The notes beneath the pieces were generated by a model. It had not been told where the DNA came from, did no database searches, and saw only the letters and a list, made by a program, of their open reading frames with translations. Source: Paenibacillus harenae (GTDB taxonomy: Bacteria > Bacillota > Bacilli > Paenibacillales > Paenibacillaceae). Taken from it: a stretch of 64,000 nt of DNA. Position numbers and translations under genes: made by a program. Position 1 is the first letter of the stretch, and every line of letters starts with the position of its first letter. Location: contig NZ_JAUSST010000005.1 in the NCBI RefSeq assembly GCF_030812415.1, positions 558,001 to 622,000 on the forward strand. Reading direction: 5' to 3'. Positions 8,345 to 16,870 of this stretch are shown here, piece by piece.

Positions 8345-8611
8345 ATGAAAATTAACGATACCAATCGGATCGGCGCGCTTAACCATTACCAGAAGCAATC
8401 TGAATCCCGCGTAAGCGGAGTAAATAAAGCACGGCAGAAGGACGAAGTCCAAATTTCCACGGCTGCCAAGGAAATGTTGACGACTAGCCAAGCAAGCAGC
8501 GCAGAGCGCAAGAAGCTCATTGAGGAACTTAAGCAATCGGTAACAACAGGAACCTACCATGTAGAAGCGAATAAAATCGCCGATAAGATTCTGCCATATT
8601 TGGAGCAATAA
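8345..8611 (+). CDS. flgM: FlgM anti-sigma-D factor
   Basis: 88 residues, the normal size. FlgM binds sigma-D and blocks late flagellar transcription until hook completion. The C-terminal half carries the conserved pattern DEVQISTAAKEML, then the helical RKKLIEELKQSVTTGTYHVE and ANKIADKILPYL, typical of the sigma-binding region. The open frame extends upstream to 8273, but those codons would cover the sigma-D promoter and lack a ribosome site. The ATG at 8345 has AAAGAGGTGG just before it and is preferred. First gene of the flgM-flgN-flgK-flgL run. Confidence 0.9.
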   Translation: MKINDTNRIGALNHYQKQSESRVSGVNKARQKDEVQISTAAKEMLTTSQASSAERKKLIEELKQSVTTGTYHVEANKIADKILPYLEQ

Positions 8612-8637
8612 GACATAAATAAGATGCGGGTGAGAAG

Positions 8638-9138
8638 ATGACGGTTTCCAAAGTTGTTGAAACGTTGAATCGTTTAGCCGAAACACATGAGTCTCTACTG
8701 CAAACAGGCCTGGAGAAGAAGCGGGCCATTATTGAGAAAGACTTAGACACGCTTATGCGCATCATGCGGCTGGAAACGAAATTAGTCAAGGAAATTACGA
8801 CGTTGGATTTGGAACGCGTAGTGGCAATCCGAAGGTTGATGGTAGAGAAAGGTGTTAAGAATCGTATAAACTCAACCTATCGACAGCTTATGGGGGTCGT
8901 CTTTGTACCCGAGGAACGGTTACAGCTGCAAACGGTTCATGAGCGCCTTGAAAGAACGCTGAAGGAGCTCAAACAACTGAATGACTTGAATCAGTCGCTC
9001 CTTAACCAATCGCTAGATTTTATTCAGTTTTCGATCGAGCTGTTCGTATCTCCGGAGGATGAAAGCTACACGTACAAGCATCCATCCGCAATATCGAGCG
9101 ATTCGAATCGGTTTGGATCATACAATACGAAAGCGTAA
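8638..9138 (+). CDS. flgN: FlgN family export chaperone for hook-associated proteins
   Basis: 166 residues, mostly helical and coiled-coil-like, in the FlgN position between flgM and flgK (yvyG in B. subtilis). FlgN proteins bind FlgK and FlgL in the cytoplasm and hand them to the flagellar type III export gate. The long amphipathic helices around VVETLNRLAETHESLLQTGL and ERLERTLKELKQLNDLNQSL agree with this. The weak site GCGGGTGAG precedes the ATG. The identification leans on position as well as sequence character. Confidence 0.82.
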   Translation: MTVSKVVETLNRLAETHESLLQTGLEKKRAIIEKDLDTLMRIMRLETKLVKEITTLDLERVVAIRRLMVEKGVKNRINSTYRQLMGVVFVPEERLQLQTVHERLERTLKELKQLNDLNQSLLNQSLDFIQFSIELFVSPEDESYTYKHPSAISSDSNRFGSYNTKA

Positions 9139-9152
9139 GGAGGATTAAATCG

Positions 9153-10694
9153 ATGAGATCGACCTTTCACGGCATAGAAACGGCCAAACGGAGCCTATTT
9201 GCTAATCAGGCTACGATTAATACGATCGGGCATAACATATCGAATGCGAATACTCCGGGTTATTCCCGGCAACGCGTGAATCTAGTGGCTTCCCGTCCGA
9301 TAGAGGCGCCTGGATTTATGCGGTCGAATACGCCCGGCCAACTTGGCACCGGCGTGGAGTTTACATCCATTACCCGGATTCGGGAGCAGTATTTGGATGA
9401 TCAATTCCGCAACGCGAACTCATCCTATGGCGGTTGGTCCATCCAATCGTCAACGCTCGGCAAGCTCGAAACGATCTTTAACGAACCTTCGGATTCCGGC
9501 CTTCGCACGGTATTGGACAATTTTTGGAAGTCATGGACCGATTTGAGCAAAGACCCGGAGAATATTACGGGACGTAAGATTGTCCGCGAGAACGCATTGG
9601 CTCTTGTCGACGGTTTCAACACGACAAGCAAACATCTGGAGGATCTGGATAAGGATCTTACGACAAATATCGACGTTAAGGTATCGGAAGTCAATTCGAT
9701 CGCGGGATCGATCTCCTCTCTCAATTATGAAATCAAACGATTAGAGGACCTTGGCGACAACCCGAACGACTTGCGCGATCAGAGGGACTATCTAGTGGAT
9801 CAGCTTTCGCTTATTGCGAATACGACCGTTACGCATACGGCCAACGGCTATGATATCTCTATCGGCACGCAAAATATTGTTACCGGACCTAACGCTATCC
9901 CTGCTACTACGGCACAGATCGAAGCGCAATTTACGGCAGGACGACTTACTGGCGGCGAGCTTTCCGGGATGATCCTATCCCGCGAAAAATATGTGGCTGA
10001 TTATAAAGAGCAGATCGACGCTATGGCCAACACGCTCGTTAACGGCCAGATAACCGTAACGCTGCCGGAAGGGACCATGTATAACGGAGCGAAGCTTGCA
10101 GCCGATCAGCAGGTAACCGTTAATGGCATTAACGGACTTCATAAGCTAGGCTATTTATTTACGAACCCGCCGCAGCAGGCGGGAGATATATTTGTACCGG
10201 CAAGCTTCAAGGTTGATGGCATAATGGTACCGGTAACAGCAGGCAACATCAGTTTGAGTAAGGCTATTACGGATGATCCGATGATGATCGCTACTTCCAT
10301 GCGGACCGAAATCGTTAATGGAGTTAATGAGACGATCAAAGGAAATAACACGCTGGCGAACCTGATGGCCGATTTGAAAAATACGTCATTTACTTTCACC
10401 GCGACAACGAGCGGCAACGGTATTTCCAGCGGAACGATTGATTCGTATTATCAATCGGTGATCGGGCAGCTAGGCGTTCAAGCGCAAGAGGCTGAACGTC
10501 AACATACGAACCAATACGATATCGTGAACCAGGTTGAATCAAGCAGGCAATCGGTTATGGGTGTTTCGCTTGACGAAGAAATGTCGGAATTAATTAAGTT
10601 CCAGCATGCTTATACCGCTGCCGCGCGATTCATGACTTCGATCGATGAAACGTTGGATAAGGTTATTAACGGCATGGGTATTGTAGGACGCTAA
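9153..10694 (+). CDS. flgK: FlgK, hook-associated protein 1
   Basis: 513 residues. FlgK forms the first junction zone between hook and filament and is exported by the flagellar type III system. The N-terminus has the rod/hook family signature (ANQATINTIGHNISNANTPG, then YSRQRVN), and the C-terminus the conserved helix VSLDEEMSELIKFQHAYTAA. Both ends form the coiled-coil D0 domain; the centre is a variable surface domain. AGGAGG precedes the ATG by 10 bases. It lies 14 bases after flgN. Confidence 0.95.
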   Translation: MRSTFHGIETAKRSLFANQATINTIGHNISNANTPGYSRQRVNLVASRPIEAPGFMRSNTPGQLGTGVEFTSITRIREQYLDDQFRNANSSYGGWSIQSSTLGKLETIFNEPSDSGLRTVLDNFWKSWTDLSKDPENITGRKIVRENALALVDGFNTTSKHLEDLDKDLTTNIDVKVSEVNSIAGSISSLNYEIKRLEDLGDNPNDLRDQRDYLVDQLSLIANTTVTHTANGYDISIGTQNIVTGPNAIPATTAQIEAQFTAGRLTGGELSGMILSREKYVADYKEQIDAMANTLVNGQITVTLPEGTMYNGAKLAADQQVTVNGINGLHKLGYLFTNPPQQAGDIFVPASFKVDGIMVPVTAGNISLSKAITDDPMMIATSMRTEIVNGVNETIKGNNTLANLMADLKNTSFTFTATTSGNGISSGTIDSYYQSVIGQLGVQAQEAERQHTNQYDIVNQVESSRQSVMGVSLDEEMSELIKFQHAYTAAARFMTSIDETLDKVINGMGIVGR

Positions 10695-10726
10695 ACGATC
10701 TCTTCTCAAATAAGGAGGAATGAGCA

Positions 10727-11626
10727 GTGGCACTTCGCGTAACACCCGGAATGATGCATGGAAACCTCATGCGCAACGTTACCCACAATTTGAATCGGAT
10801 GGAAAATCAGCAGAACATGCTCTCCACGGGACGCAAGCTGAACAAGCCGTCCGATGACCCGGTCGGCATTACGTATTCCCTGCGATACCGCAGCGAGCTT
10901 TCGATGAACGAGCAGTATGAGAAGAACGTAACAACGGCCAAAGCGCAGCTCGAGCATACGGATTCCGTTCTCGGCCAATTAAACGATATTGTGCAGCGTG
11001 CTCAAGAGCTTGTGACGCAGGCATTGAATGATACAAATCCACAAACGGCATTAGATGCAATAGCGATTGAGGTTGATCAGTTGTATGAACAAGCCGTTAT
11101 GATCGGGAATGATTCAATGAATGGTAAGTTTTTATTTAACGGTCAGATGACAAATGTCAAACCGTATGATATCGCGGTAGCCGACACGCAAGATACGGAT
11201 ACGGAGAAAACCTTAATCACATTATCAGCCGGCATATCCGTACCGCTGAATGTAACTGGCGGCGAAGTGTTTGGGATTTCGGCAGAAACGGATAACCTTT
11301 TTAAAGTATTGAAAGATATAAAAAATGCATTAACACCAACATCTAACAAGACTGATCTCGCGGCCGCTTATGCAAAGTTGAATTCCAGATTTGATAAAGT
11401 ATTAAATATTCGCTCCGAAATAGGAGCCCGTACGAACCGCGTTGATCTGATCGATACCAGACTGCAGGACTTGACGCTTAACCTGAATAGCTTGCAAGGC
11501 GAAACAGAGGATGCGGATATGGCGGAGACGATTATGAAATTTACACAGGAACAAAGCGTATATCAAGCCTCATTGTCAACGGGGGCCAAAATCATTCAAC
11601 CTAGTTTAATTGATTTCTTAAGATAA
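10727..11626 (+). CDS. flgL: FlgL, hook-associated protein 3
   Basis: 299 residues, the usual FlgL length. It joins FlgK to the flagellin filament. Visible signatures are the N-terminal region RVTPGMMHGNLMRNVTHNLN with STGRKLNKPSDDPVG (shared with flagellin) and a C-terminal flagellin-like helix ending in QASLSTGAKIIQPSLIDFL. The start is GTG at 10727, with AAGGAGG 9 bases upstream. From about 11030 to 11350 the gene becomes AT-rich, which matches the variable middle domain and is common in this family. Confidence 0.94.
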   Translation: MALRVTPGMMHGNLMRNVTHNLNRMENQQNMLSTGRKLNKPSDDPVGITYSLRYRSELSMNEQYEKNVTTAKAQLEHTDSVLGQLNDIVQRAQELVTQALNDTNPQTALDAIAIEVDQLYEQAVMIGNDSMNGKFLFNGQMTNVKPYDIAVADTQDTDTEKTLITLSAGISVPLNVTGGEVFGISAETDNLFKVLKDIKNALTPTSNKTDLAAAYAKLNSRFDKVLNIRSEIGARTNRVDLIDTRLQDLTLNLNSLQGETEDADMAETIMKFTQEQSVYQASLSTGAKIIQPSLIDFLR

Positions 11627-11647
11627 ACTTAGAAAAGAGGTGCGCCG

Positions 11648-12217
11648 GTGAATGATTTGCGGCTATCAATCAGACAAACATTTGCTGCGATAGGTCTGAA
11701 TTCACAACCGGCGCAGCAGATGATGGATGCCTCTCACGGGGAACAAGAAATTGTACAACCCCAAGCCAAAATGAACTTTGCAACAACCCCTTCGCATTTG
11801 GAGATCGACTCTTCCGAAGCTTGGCAGGCTCTTGGCAGAGGACCTCATATGGAATGGAATCAACGATTATTTGGTCAAATGAAGTCGGTTTTTCTTCAAC
11901 AACTTGCCCAAACCGTTGATGAAGGGAAACGAATGGCCCAGATTACCAATCCTAACAATGCATTCGCAGAGATAGCCAAAGGATCTATAGGCAAACAGAG
12001 TCCCGTGAATTACGTTCTAGGTACTCCCAATGTTGATAATGTTAAAGTTACATACACACCAGGAGCGGTTAATACGGCAATAGAGCCCTCGCCGGTTGAA
12101 ATACAGTACACACCAATAAAGACCGATATTCAGGTTGAACAGGGAAAACTTGAAATGTACTTAAGGCAAAAAAATTCAATTTCGATCGATGTTACGACCT
12201 ATGATTGGTATAAATAA
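11648..12217 (+). CDS. yviE: YviE-type flagellar-locus protein (DUF6470-like)
   Basis: 189 residues. It lies between flgL and fliW, as yviE does in Bacillus; the function is unknown. The sequence starts with LRLSIRQTFAAIGL, has a region rich in Gln/Asn and short beta stretches, and ends with KLEMYLRQKNSISIDVTTYD. There is no signal peptide or membrane segment. The GTG start follows AGAGGTG. A terminator-like hairpin directly after the stop separates it from fliW. Confidence 0.75.
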   Translation: MNDLRLSIRQTFAAIGLNSQPAQQMMDASHGEQEIVQPQAKMNFATTPSHLEIDSSEAWQALGRGPHMEWNQRLFGQMKSVFLQQLAQTVDEGKRMAQITNPNNAFAEIAKGSIGKQSPVNYVLGTPNVDNVKVTYTPGAVNTAIEPSPVEIQYTPIKTDIQVEQGKLEMYLRQKNSISIDVTTYDWYK

Positions 12218-12220
12218 TTC

Positions 12221-12252
12221 AGCTATAGCGAAAGCTATAGCTTTAGTTTTTT
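12221..12252 (+). terminator. Terminator-like hairpin between yviE and fliW
   Basis: AGCTATAGC (12221-12229), tetraloop GAAA, GCTATAGCT (12234-12242), then TTAG and six T. A perfect 9-base stem with a stable GNRA loop. It would end or attenuate the flgM-yviE transcript, so fliW-csrA would depend on read-through or a promoter not recognised here. Confidence 0.75.
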
Positions 12253-12267
12253 AATAGGAGGTTAATC

Positions 12268-12684
12268 ATGTATCCATTAAATGAAAACGCAACCATAGAT
12301 TTCGGGGAAAGTATATATGGTTTTGAACAATTAAGTCTATTCAGATTTGAAGCAACAGCTCCAGACAGCTCTTTTTATTTACTGAAAAGCCTAGAGGATG
12401 AAAATATCGGATTTATCGTTATTTCTCCTTTCGAGGTCGATTCAAATTATGAATTTAAGCTCAGTGAAGAATCGATTAAAGATTTAAGAGTGGAAAAGGC
12501 CGAAGACGTATTAGTATTATCCATCGTTACGATCCTGAAGCCCTTTGAAAGGTCAACGACAAATTTATTAGCGCCGTTAGTGATAAACATAAAAGAAGGA
12601 ATAGGGCGGCAAGTTGTTTTGAGCGGTGTTTCATATACCGTTAATTCACCTTTATTATCGAATGGAAATGAGGGTGATATATAG
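12268..12684 (+). CDS. fliW: FliW flagellar assembly factor (CsrA antagonist)
   Basis: 138 residues, normal for FliW. FliW binds either flagellin or CsrA; once flagellin has been exported, free FliW captures CsrA and so relieves repression of hag translation. The family pattern is visible: ISPFEVDSNYEFKLSEESI in the middle, then a beta-rich C-terminal part with TTNLLAPLVINIKEGIGRQ. TAGGAGG precedes the ATG by 6 bases. The stop TAG is directly followed by the csrA ATG, so the two are coupled. AT-rich compared with flgK. Confidence 0.93.
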   Translation: MYPLNENATIDFGESIYGFEQLSLFRFEATAPDSSFYLLKSLEDENIGFIVISPFEVDSNYEFKLSEESIKDLRVEKAEDVLVLSIVTILKPFERSTTNLLAPLVINIKEGIGRQVVLSGVSYTVNSPLLSNGNEGDI

Positions 12685-12930
12685 ATGCTGATATTAAGCC
12701 GTAAGCGAGGGCAATCGATTATCATTAATAATTCAATTGAAATTATCGTAACGGGAATCGAAGGGGATCAAGTAAAAATTGGAATCGTGGCTCCTTTAGA
12801 GATGAATATTATTCGTAAAGAAGTGCTGGATGATGTTCGCTCAATTAACCAAAAATCAATAACGTCAGAAGGGGATATGGAGTCTTTAATGGAATGGTCA
12901 AAAAGAACCAAGAAAAATAAAAAAAAGTAA
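12685..12930 (+). CDS. csrA: CsrA RNA-binding translational regulator
   Basis: 81 residues. CsrA is a small dimer that binds GGA motifs in hairpin loops and blocks ribosome access. The conserved start MLILSRKRGQSIIINNSIEI and the second strand region GDQVKIGIVAPLEMNIIRKE hold the RNA-binding residues. The tail is Lys-rich. In B. subtilis the main target is the hag mRNA; here a fitting loop is found in the hag leader, 73 bases beyond the csrA stop. It begins right after the fliW stop. Confidence 0.95.
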   Translation: MLILSRKRGQSIIINNSIEIIVTGIEGDQVKIGIVAPLEMNIIRKEVLDDVRSINQKSITSEGDMESLMEWSKRTKKNKKK

Positions 12931-12951
12931 TCAAATATACAAATTAGCTAT

Positions 12952-12979
12952 TAAGAAACGACAGTTCATGTCCGATAAT
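12952..12979 (+). promoter_or_regulatory. Sigma-D promoter of hag
   Basis: TAAG (12952-12955), then CCGATAAT (12972-12979): 15 bases separate TAAG from TCCGATAA. It lies about 65 bases before the flagellin ATG. Strong match to the sigma-D consensus at the gene where sigma-D control is best known. Confidence 0.85.
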
Positions 12980-13002
12980 TATATTGTGAGGCGAAAGCCC
13001 AC

Positions 13003-13036
13003 CCACAAGGAAGTGGACAAACACATTCAGGGAGGA
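13003..13036 (+). promoter_or_regulatory. CsrA-binding hairpin plus Shine-Dalgarno GGA site in the hag leader
   Basis: CCAC (13003-13006), loop AAGGAA, GTGG (13013-13016) presents a GGA in a hairpin loop, the preferred CsrA target. A second GGA lies in the ribosome site AGGGAGGA (13029-13036). Two sites about 20 bases apart, one of them the Shine-Dalgarno, match the known B. subtilis hag arrangement. A small hairpin GGCGAAAGCC (12990-12999) lies upstream. Confidence 0.7.
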
Positions 13037-13043
13037 AATTCAA

Positions 13044-13853
13044 ATGATTATCAACCACAATCTTAATGCAATGAACTCGCATCGCAACCTGTCGTTCAAC
13101 AACGTTCAACAAGGTAAATCGAGCGAGAAGCTTTCTTCCGGTTTCCGTATCAACCGTGCGGCTGACGATGCTGCAGGCCTCTCGATCTCCGAGAAAATGC
13201 GTACGCAATTGAAAGCTTTGAATCAAGGCATGCGCAATGCGCAAGACGGCATCTCCATGGTTCAAACAGCTGAGGGTGCGTTGACCGAAGTATCCGACAT
13301 GCTGACTCGCATGAAAGAACTTGCAACGCAATCGGCGAACAGCACGTACAATGATTCGGATCGTCTGGCAATTGACAAGGAATATCAAAAACTGAGCGGT
13401 GCAATCGACAAAATTGCAACGACTAAATTTAACGGTGTTTCCCTGCTGGATGGAACGGGTACTTCTGCGACAATTCAATTGGGCAATACAATTGCTGACC
13501 AATTGACCTTCGACTTCTCAACTCTTGACGTTACGGTTGCTACTCTTGGTACTGGCGGCGTAACTACTCAAGCGGACGCAGAAACAGAAATCGGGGCAGT
13601 TGACACGGCAGTTGACTTGGTTAACACTGCCCGCGCTGAATTGGGTTCGTTCCAAAACCAGTTAGAGCACATGTACAACAACATCGGCGTAAACGCTGAG
13701 AACCTGCAAGCTGCAGAATCCCGTATCCGTGACACGGACATGGCTGCAGAAATGATGAAGTACACGAAATTCAACATCCTGCAGCAAGCATCGACTGCAA
13801 TGCTGGCTCAAGCAAACCAAGCGCCGCAAGGCGTACTGCAACTGCTCCGCTAA
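13044..13853 (+). CDS. hag: Flagellin (Hag)
   Basis: 269 residues, a short flagellin made of D0/D1 with little surface domain. The N-terminus IINHNLNAMNSHRNLSFNNV and C-terminus MLAQANQAPQGVLQLLR are the canonical assembly regions. The variable central part (~135-190) is Thr/Ala/Gly-rich (GTGTSATIQLG, VATLGTGGVTTQ) and offers Ser/Thr for O-glycosylation, which matters given the glycosyltransferase gene directly downstream. The ATG follows AGGGAGGA. A terminator lies 18 bases after the stop. Expression is probably set by sigma-D and by CsrA/FliW. Confidence 0.97.
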   Translation: MIINHNLNAMNSHRNLSFNNVQQGKSSEKLSSGFRINRAADDAAGLSISEKMRTQLKALNQGMRNAQDGISMVQTAEGALTEVSDMLTRMKELATQSANSTYNDSDRLAIDKEYQKLSGAIDKIATTKFNGVSLLDGTGTSATIQLGNTIADQLTFDFSTLDVTVATLGTGGVTTQADAETEIGAVDTAVDLVNTARAELGSFQNQLEHMYNNIGVNAENLQAAESRIRDTDMAAEMMKYTKFNILQQASTAMLAQANQAPQGVLQLLR

Positions 13854-13871
13854 TAGACGGAACGGTAAGAA

Positions 13872-13904
13872 GAGACCTACGTTTACCGTGGGTCTCCTTT
13901 TTTT
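13872..13904 (+). terminator. Terminator of hag
   Basis: GAGACCTACG (13872-13881) pairs with CGTGGGTCTC (13887-13896) over 10 bases with one G-U pair, followed by a C and nine T. Strong rho-independent terminator separating hag from the glycosyltransferase gene; some read-through would be needed to express that gene if it has no promoter of its own. Confidence 0.88.
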
Positions 13905-13922
13905 TTAAGGGGGTTGTGCAAC

Positions 13923-14981
13923 ATGAAATTAAGCGTTTGTATGATTGTGAAGAATGAAGAGGCTAATATTATCCAAGCGTTGAAAAGCACTCAAGGAGTA
14001 CATGAAGTGATTGTCGTCGATACCGGATCGAGCGATCGAACTGTTGAATTGGCTGAAGCGTGGGGGGCAAAGGTTTATTTTTATGAATGGAACGAGAGCT
14101 TCAGCGACGCCCGGAATTACGCGGCAAGTAAAGCGTCCGGTCAATATATAGCCATGTTGGACGCTGATGAGTGTCTTTCGGATCATTTTTTTGTAAACAT
14201 AGGGAAACATTTTGAACGGTATAATGATGTTCCGGCTGCGATCATAATTCAAAATGAGAATGATCAAGAATCGACAAGACATCGTGCGGTAAGGGTATAT
14301 CCTAATTTAGAACGATTCTGTTTCGATGGAGATGTACATGAGCAATTGTTCGACAGTGTAAGCGGTGATCTTGCCGAGAGTCAAGATTGCGATGCGCTTA
14401 TCTATCACTATGGATACCAGAGCAAGCAATATGAGAATAAAGGCAAGTATGAACGCTATCTCGCTTTGTACGATAAGGCGATAAAAGATAATCCGTATAA
14501 CGGTTATATGCATTATCAACTAGGGAAGTTGTATTACTCTAACGAAAAGTACGCAGAAGCTTATCATGCGTTCAGCAGGTCAGCAGAGCTTGCGGAGATG
14601 AATCGGTTTTATTACCCCGTCATGCTTGTTCAACTGGGGTATACGTTAAAGCATCTCGGATATTCCAAAGAGGCCTATCAATTGTTGGAGCCGCTAGCAG
14701 ATCAGTACCCTAACTATCCTGACTTGGCGTTCCTGCTTGGTACATTAGCGATGGATATCGGTAAGCTGGACCGGATCGAACATTATTATAAAGAAGCATT
14801 AAACATTGGAGATACCGATAAGTATTCGACAATAGTAGGTAACGGCTCGTTTAGAGCCGCATATAATTTAGGTGTATTCTATGAGGTGACAGGCAATAAG
14901 GAGCAAGCGCAGTTTTATTACAGACTAGCTGCAAAATCAGGCTTTCAGCCATCTATAGACCGATTGCTAGTTATTTCTTAA
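13923..14981 (+). CDS. GT2 glycosyltransferase with C-terminal TPR repeats, candidate flagellin glycosyltransferase
   Basis: 352 residues. The GT-A fold N-terminus shows LSVCMIVKNEEANIIQAL, the nucleotide-binding VVDTGSSDRTVELA and the DxD-type MLDADEC (~80). The C-terminal ~170 residues are TPR-like helical repeats (YNGYMHYQLGKLYYSNEKYA, YPDLAFLLGTLAMD). It lies between hag and fliD, a position where flagellin-modifying glycosyltransferases are found in several Gram-positives, so O-glycosylation of flagellin is the likely role. ATG 13923 is preferred, with AAGGGGG about 10 bases upstream; an in-frame GTG at 13914 is too close. No separate promoter was seen. It is related in design to the gene at 21297-23105. 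Confidence 0.85.
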   Translation: MKLSVCMIVKNEEANIIQALKSTQGVHEVIVVDTGSSDRTVELAEAWGAKVYFYEWNESFSDARNYAASKASGQYIAMLDADECLSDHFFVNIGKHFERYNDVPAAIIIQNENDQESTRHRAVRVYPNLERFCFDGDVHEQLFDSVSGDLAESQDCDALIYHYGYQSKQYENKGKYERYLALYDKAIKDNPYNGYMHYQLGKLYYSNEKYAEAYHAFSRSAELAEMNRFYYPVMLVQLGYTLKHLGYSKEAYQLLEPLADQYPNYPDLAFLLGTLAMDIGKLDRIEHYYKEALNIGDTDKYSTIVGNGSFRAAYNLGVFYEVTGNKEQAQFYYRLAAKSGFQPSIDRLLVIS

Positions 14982-14989
14982 TTCATATA

Positions 14990-15017
14990 TAAATAATAGG
15001 AGAGGAAAGTACGATAA
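14990..15017 (+). promoter_or_regulatory. Sigma-D-like promoter of the fliD operon
   Basis: TAAA (14990-14993), a 16-base spacer and TACGATAA (15010-15017), one mismatch from GCCGATAA at a key C. The spacing equals that of the flgM site. It lies 39 bases before fliD. Confidence 0.7.
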
Positions 15018-15055
15018 TAATAATAAGAGTTTTCAAAAAAAGGAGTGATACAAGC

Positions 15056-16852
15056 ATGGTCATGAGGATTACGGGTATGTCTTCAGGCATGGATATTCAA
15101 AGCATGGTAACAAGCTTGATGCAGGTTGAGCGTCTTCCTATACAGAAGCTTGAGCAGAAAAAGAAGCTGCTAAGCTACCAAACCGATCTGTATAGAGAAA
15201 TTAACACGAAAGTTGCAGCACTGCGCAGTAAAGTGGAGGCCTCCCGTTTAAGCAGTACGATGACGGGTATGAAGGCATCAAGCTCTTCTACAGATGTTAC
15301 AGTAACCGCCAATACGGTGACTTCAGCAGTAACAAAGACGCTGAACGTTACGCAATTGGCCTCAGCGGCAGAGGTCAAAGGAAACAGCGGAGTGACCTCT
15401 ATGGGGATAACCGGAAGTGCAATTACTGCGCCGGTCGATATAACCGCAGGAGTTAACGACAAAATCATCGTTCAATTCGATGGATCAACAAAGAGCATTA
15501 CGGTTCCTGCAGGCAACTATGCGACCGCAACTGATTTTGCGGCAGCTATGCAGACAGCGGTGAACACCGCATTCGGAACGAATAATATGACAGTTACCGC
15601 AAATGCCAGTAATGAGCTGAGTATTGCTCCAGTCGATAAAAACGGCTATAAAGCGCAAATCGTTGTAAAGGAGTCGACGCTGCCATTGGCAGATATAGGA
15701 TTGACGGACGGTCAATCATACCGCTTGGATCTTAATGCGAAGATAAGCGACATGGCCGGTAAATTTGCAACGCCATTGGATGGCTCCGGAACTTATCAAT
15801 TCACGGTTAACGGTAAAACGATTACGGTCGACGGTAACAAAAGCTTAAATGATGTTATACAGGCGGTCAACACCTCGGGCGCCGGCGTTACGATGAGCTA
15901 TGATTCGATGGCAGATCAATTCGTATTCAAAAACCGTTCGACGGGCGCTGCATCTGAAGTCACCCTTGCGTCGACGACCGGTAACTTCTTGAGCGCAATC
16001 GGAGTTGCCGATCAAACGGTAAACGGCAAGAACGCGCAGTTTACGCTGGACGGCGTTCCTAATTCCCAGGCCTCGAATAACTTCACGCTCGACGGCATTG
16101 GCTATAGGCTGAATCAAGCTAACGGTGTTGATATTACGGTTACTTTAGCAAACGATCCGGATGCCATTGTGAACAAGTTGAAAGAATTTGTCACCGCCTA
16201 TAATGAAGTGATCGAGCTTGTGAATAAACGCTTGTCCGAGAACCGTTCGAGAGGCTATGATCCGCTTACAGACGAGCAGAAGAAAGATATGAAGGAAACC
16301 GATATCGCTTTATGGGAGGCGGAAGTAAAGAAGGGGCTTCTCGGAGATTCGGATATATTGAAAGAATTAAAAACGTCCACGAGAGAATTGTTCAGCCGGA
16401 AGATGGACGGAGTGGGAGAATATAACATCTTGGCATCTATCGGTGTTACGACGCTACCACAGGTCCAGGGGAATATCATTGATTCAGGAAAGTTGCAAAT
16501 AGATGAGACAAGGCTGAGAGAAGCGATTGCAACAGATCCTGAGGGTGTCAACAAGCTTCTGACCAACAATCCGGGAATCGAAAGCCAAGAGGGACTAATG
16601 GTTACGATGTACAATAGAGTGAATGACATCGTGGGCAAGTTGAATGATAAAGCAGGTCGTACAACATCCGCGACTACTGATATTACCTCTGAAATCGGTA
16701 AAAAAATGAACGCAATCACATTAAAAATGTCCGATTTGGAAGCGAAAATGGTGAAAAAAGAAAACTATTATTACCAGCGGTTTTCTGCAATGGAAGCAGC
16801 AATGTCGAAAAGTAATTCGACAATAGCATGGTTATCGCAGCAATTCGGGTAA
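15056..16852 (+). CDS. fliD: FliD, flagellar filament cap protein
   Basis: 598 residues, somewhat longer than B. subtilis FliD (~500). FliD forms the cap at the filament tip and helps flagellin fold into place. The N-terminus RITGMSSGMDIQSMVTSLMQ and the coiled segment after it are family signatures. The C-terminal FliD_C region includes FVTAYNEVIELVNKRLSE and ends with ENYYYQRFSAMEAAMSKSNS. The central part is Thr/Ala-rich and exposed. AAAGGAG precedes ATG 15056. It heads the fliD-flaG-fliS-fliT operon. Confidence 0.95.
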   Translation: MVMRITGMSSGMDIQSMVTSLMQVERLPIQKLEQKKKLLSYQTDLYREINTKVAALRSKVEASRLSSTMTGMKASSSSTDVTVTANTVTSAVTKTLNVTQLASAAEVKGNSGVTSMGITGSAITAPVDITAGVNDKIIVQFDGSTKSITVPAGNYATATDFAAAMQTAVNTAFGTNNMTVTANASNELSIAPVDKNGYKAQIVVKESTLPLADIGLTDGQSYRLDLNAKISDMAGKFATPLDGSGTYQFTVNGKTITVDGNKSLNDVIQAVNTSGAGVTMSYDSMADQFVFKNRSTGAASEVTLASTTGNFLSAIGVADQTVNGKNAQFTLDGVPNSQASNNFTLDGIGYRLNQANGVDITVTLANDPDAIVNKLKEFVTAYNEVIELVNKRLSENRSRGYDPLTDEQKKDMKETDIALWEAEVKKGLLGDSDILKELKTSTRELFSRKMDGVGEYNILASIGVTTLPQVQGNIIDSGKLQIDETRLREAIATDPEGVNKLLTNNPGIESQEGLMVTMYNRVNDIVGKLNDKAGRTTSATTDITSEIGKKMNAITLKMSDLEAKMVKKENYYYQRFSAMEAAMSKSNSTIAWLSQQFG

Positions 16853-16870
16853 AAAAAAAGGAGAATTGGT

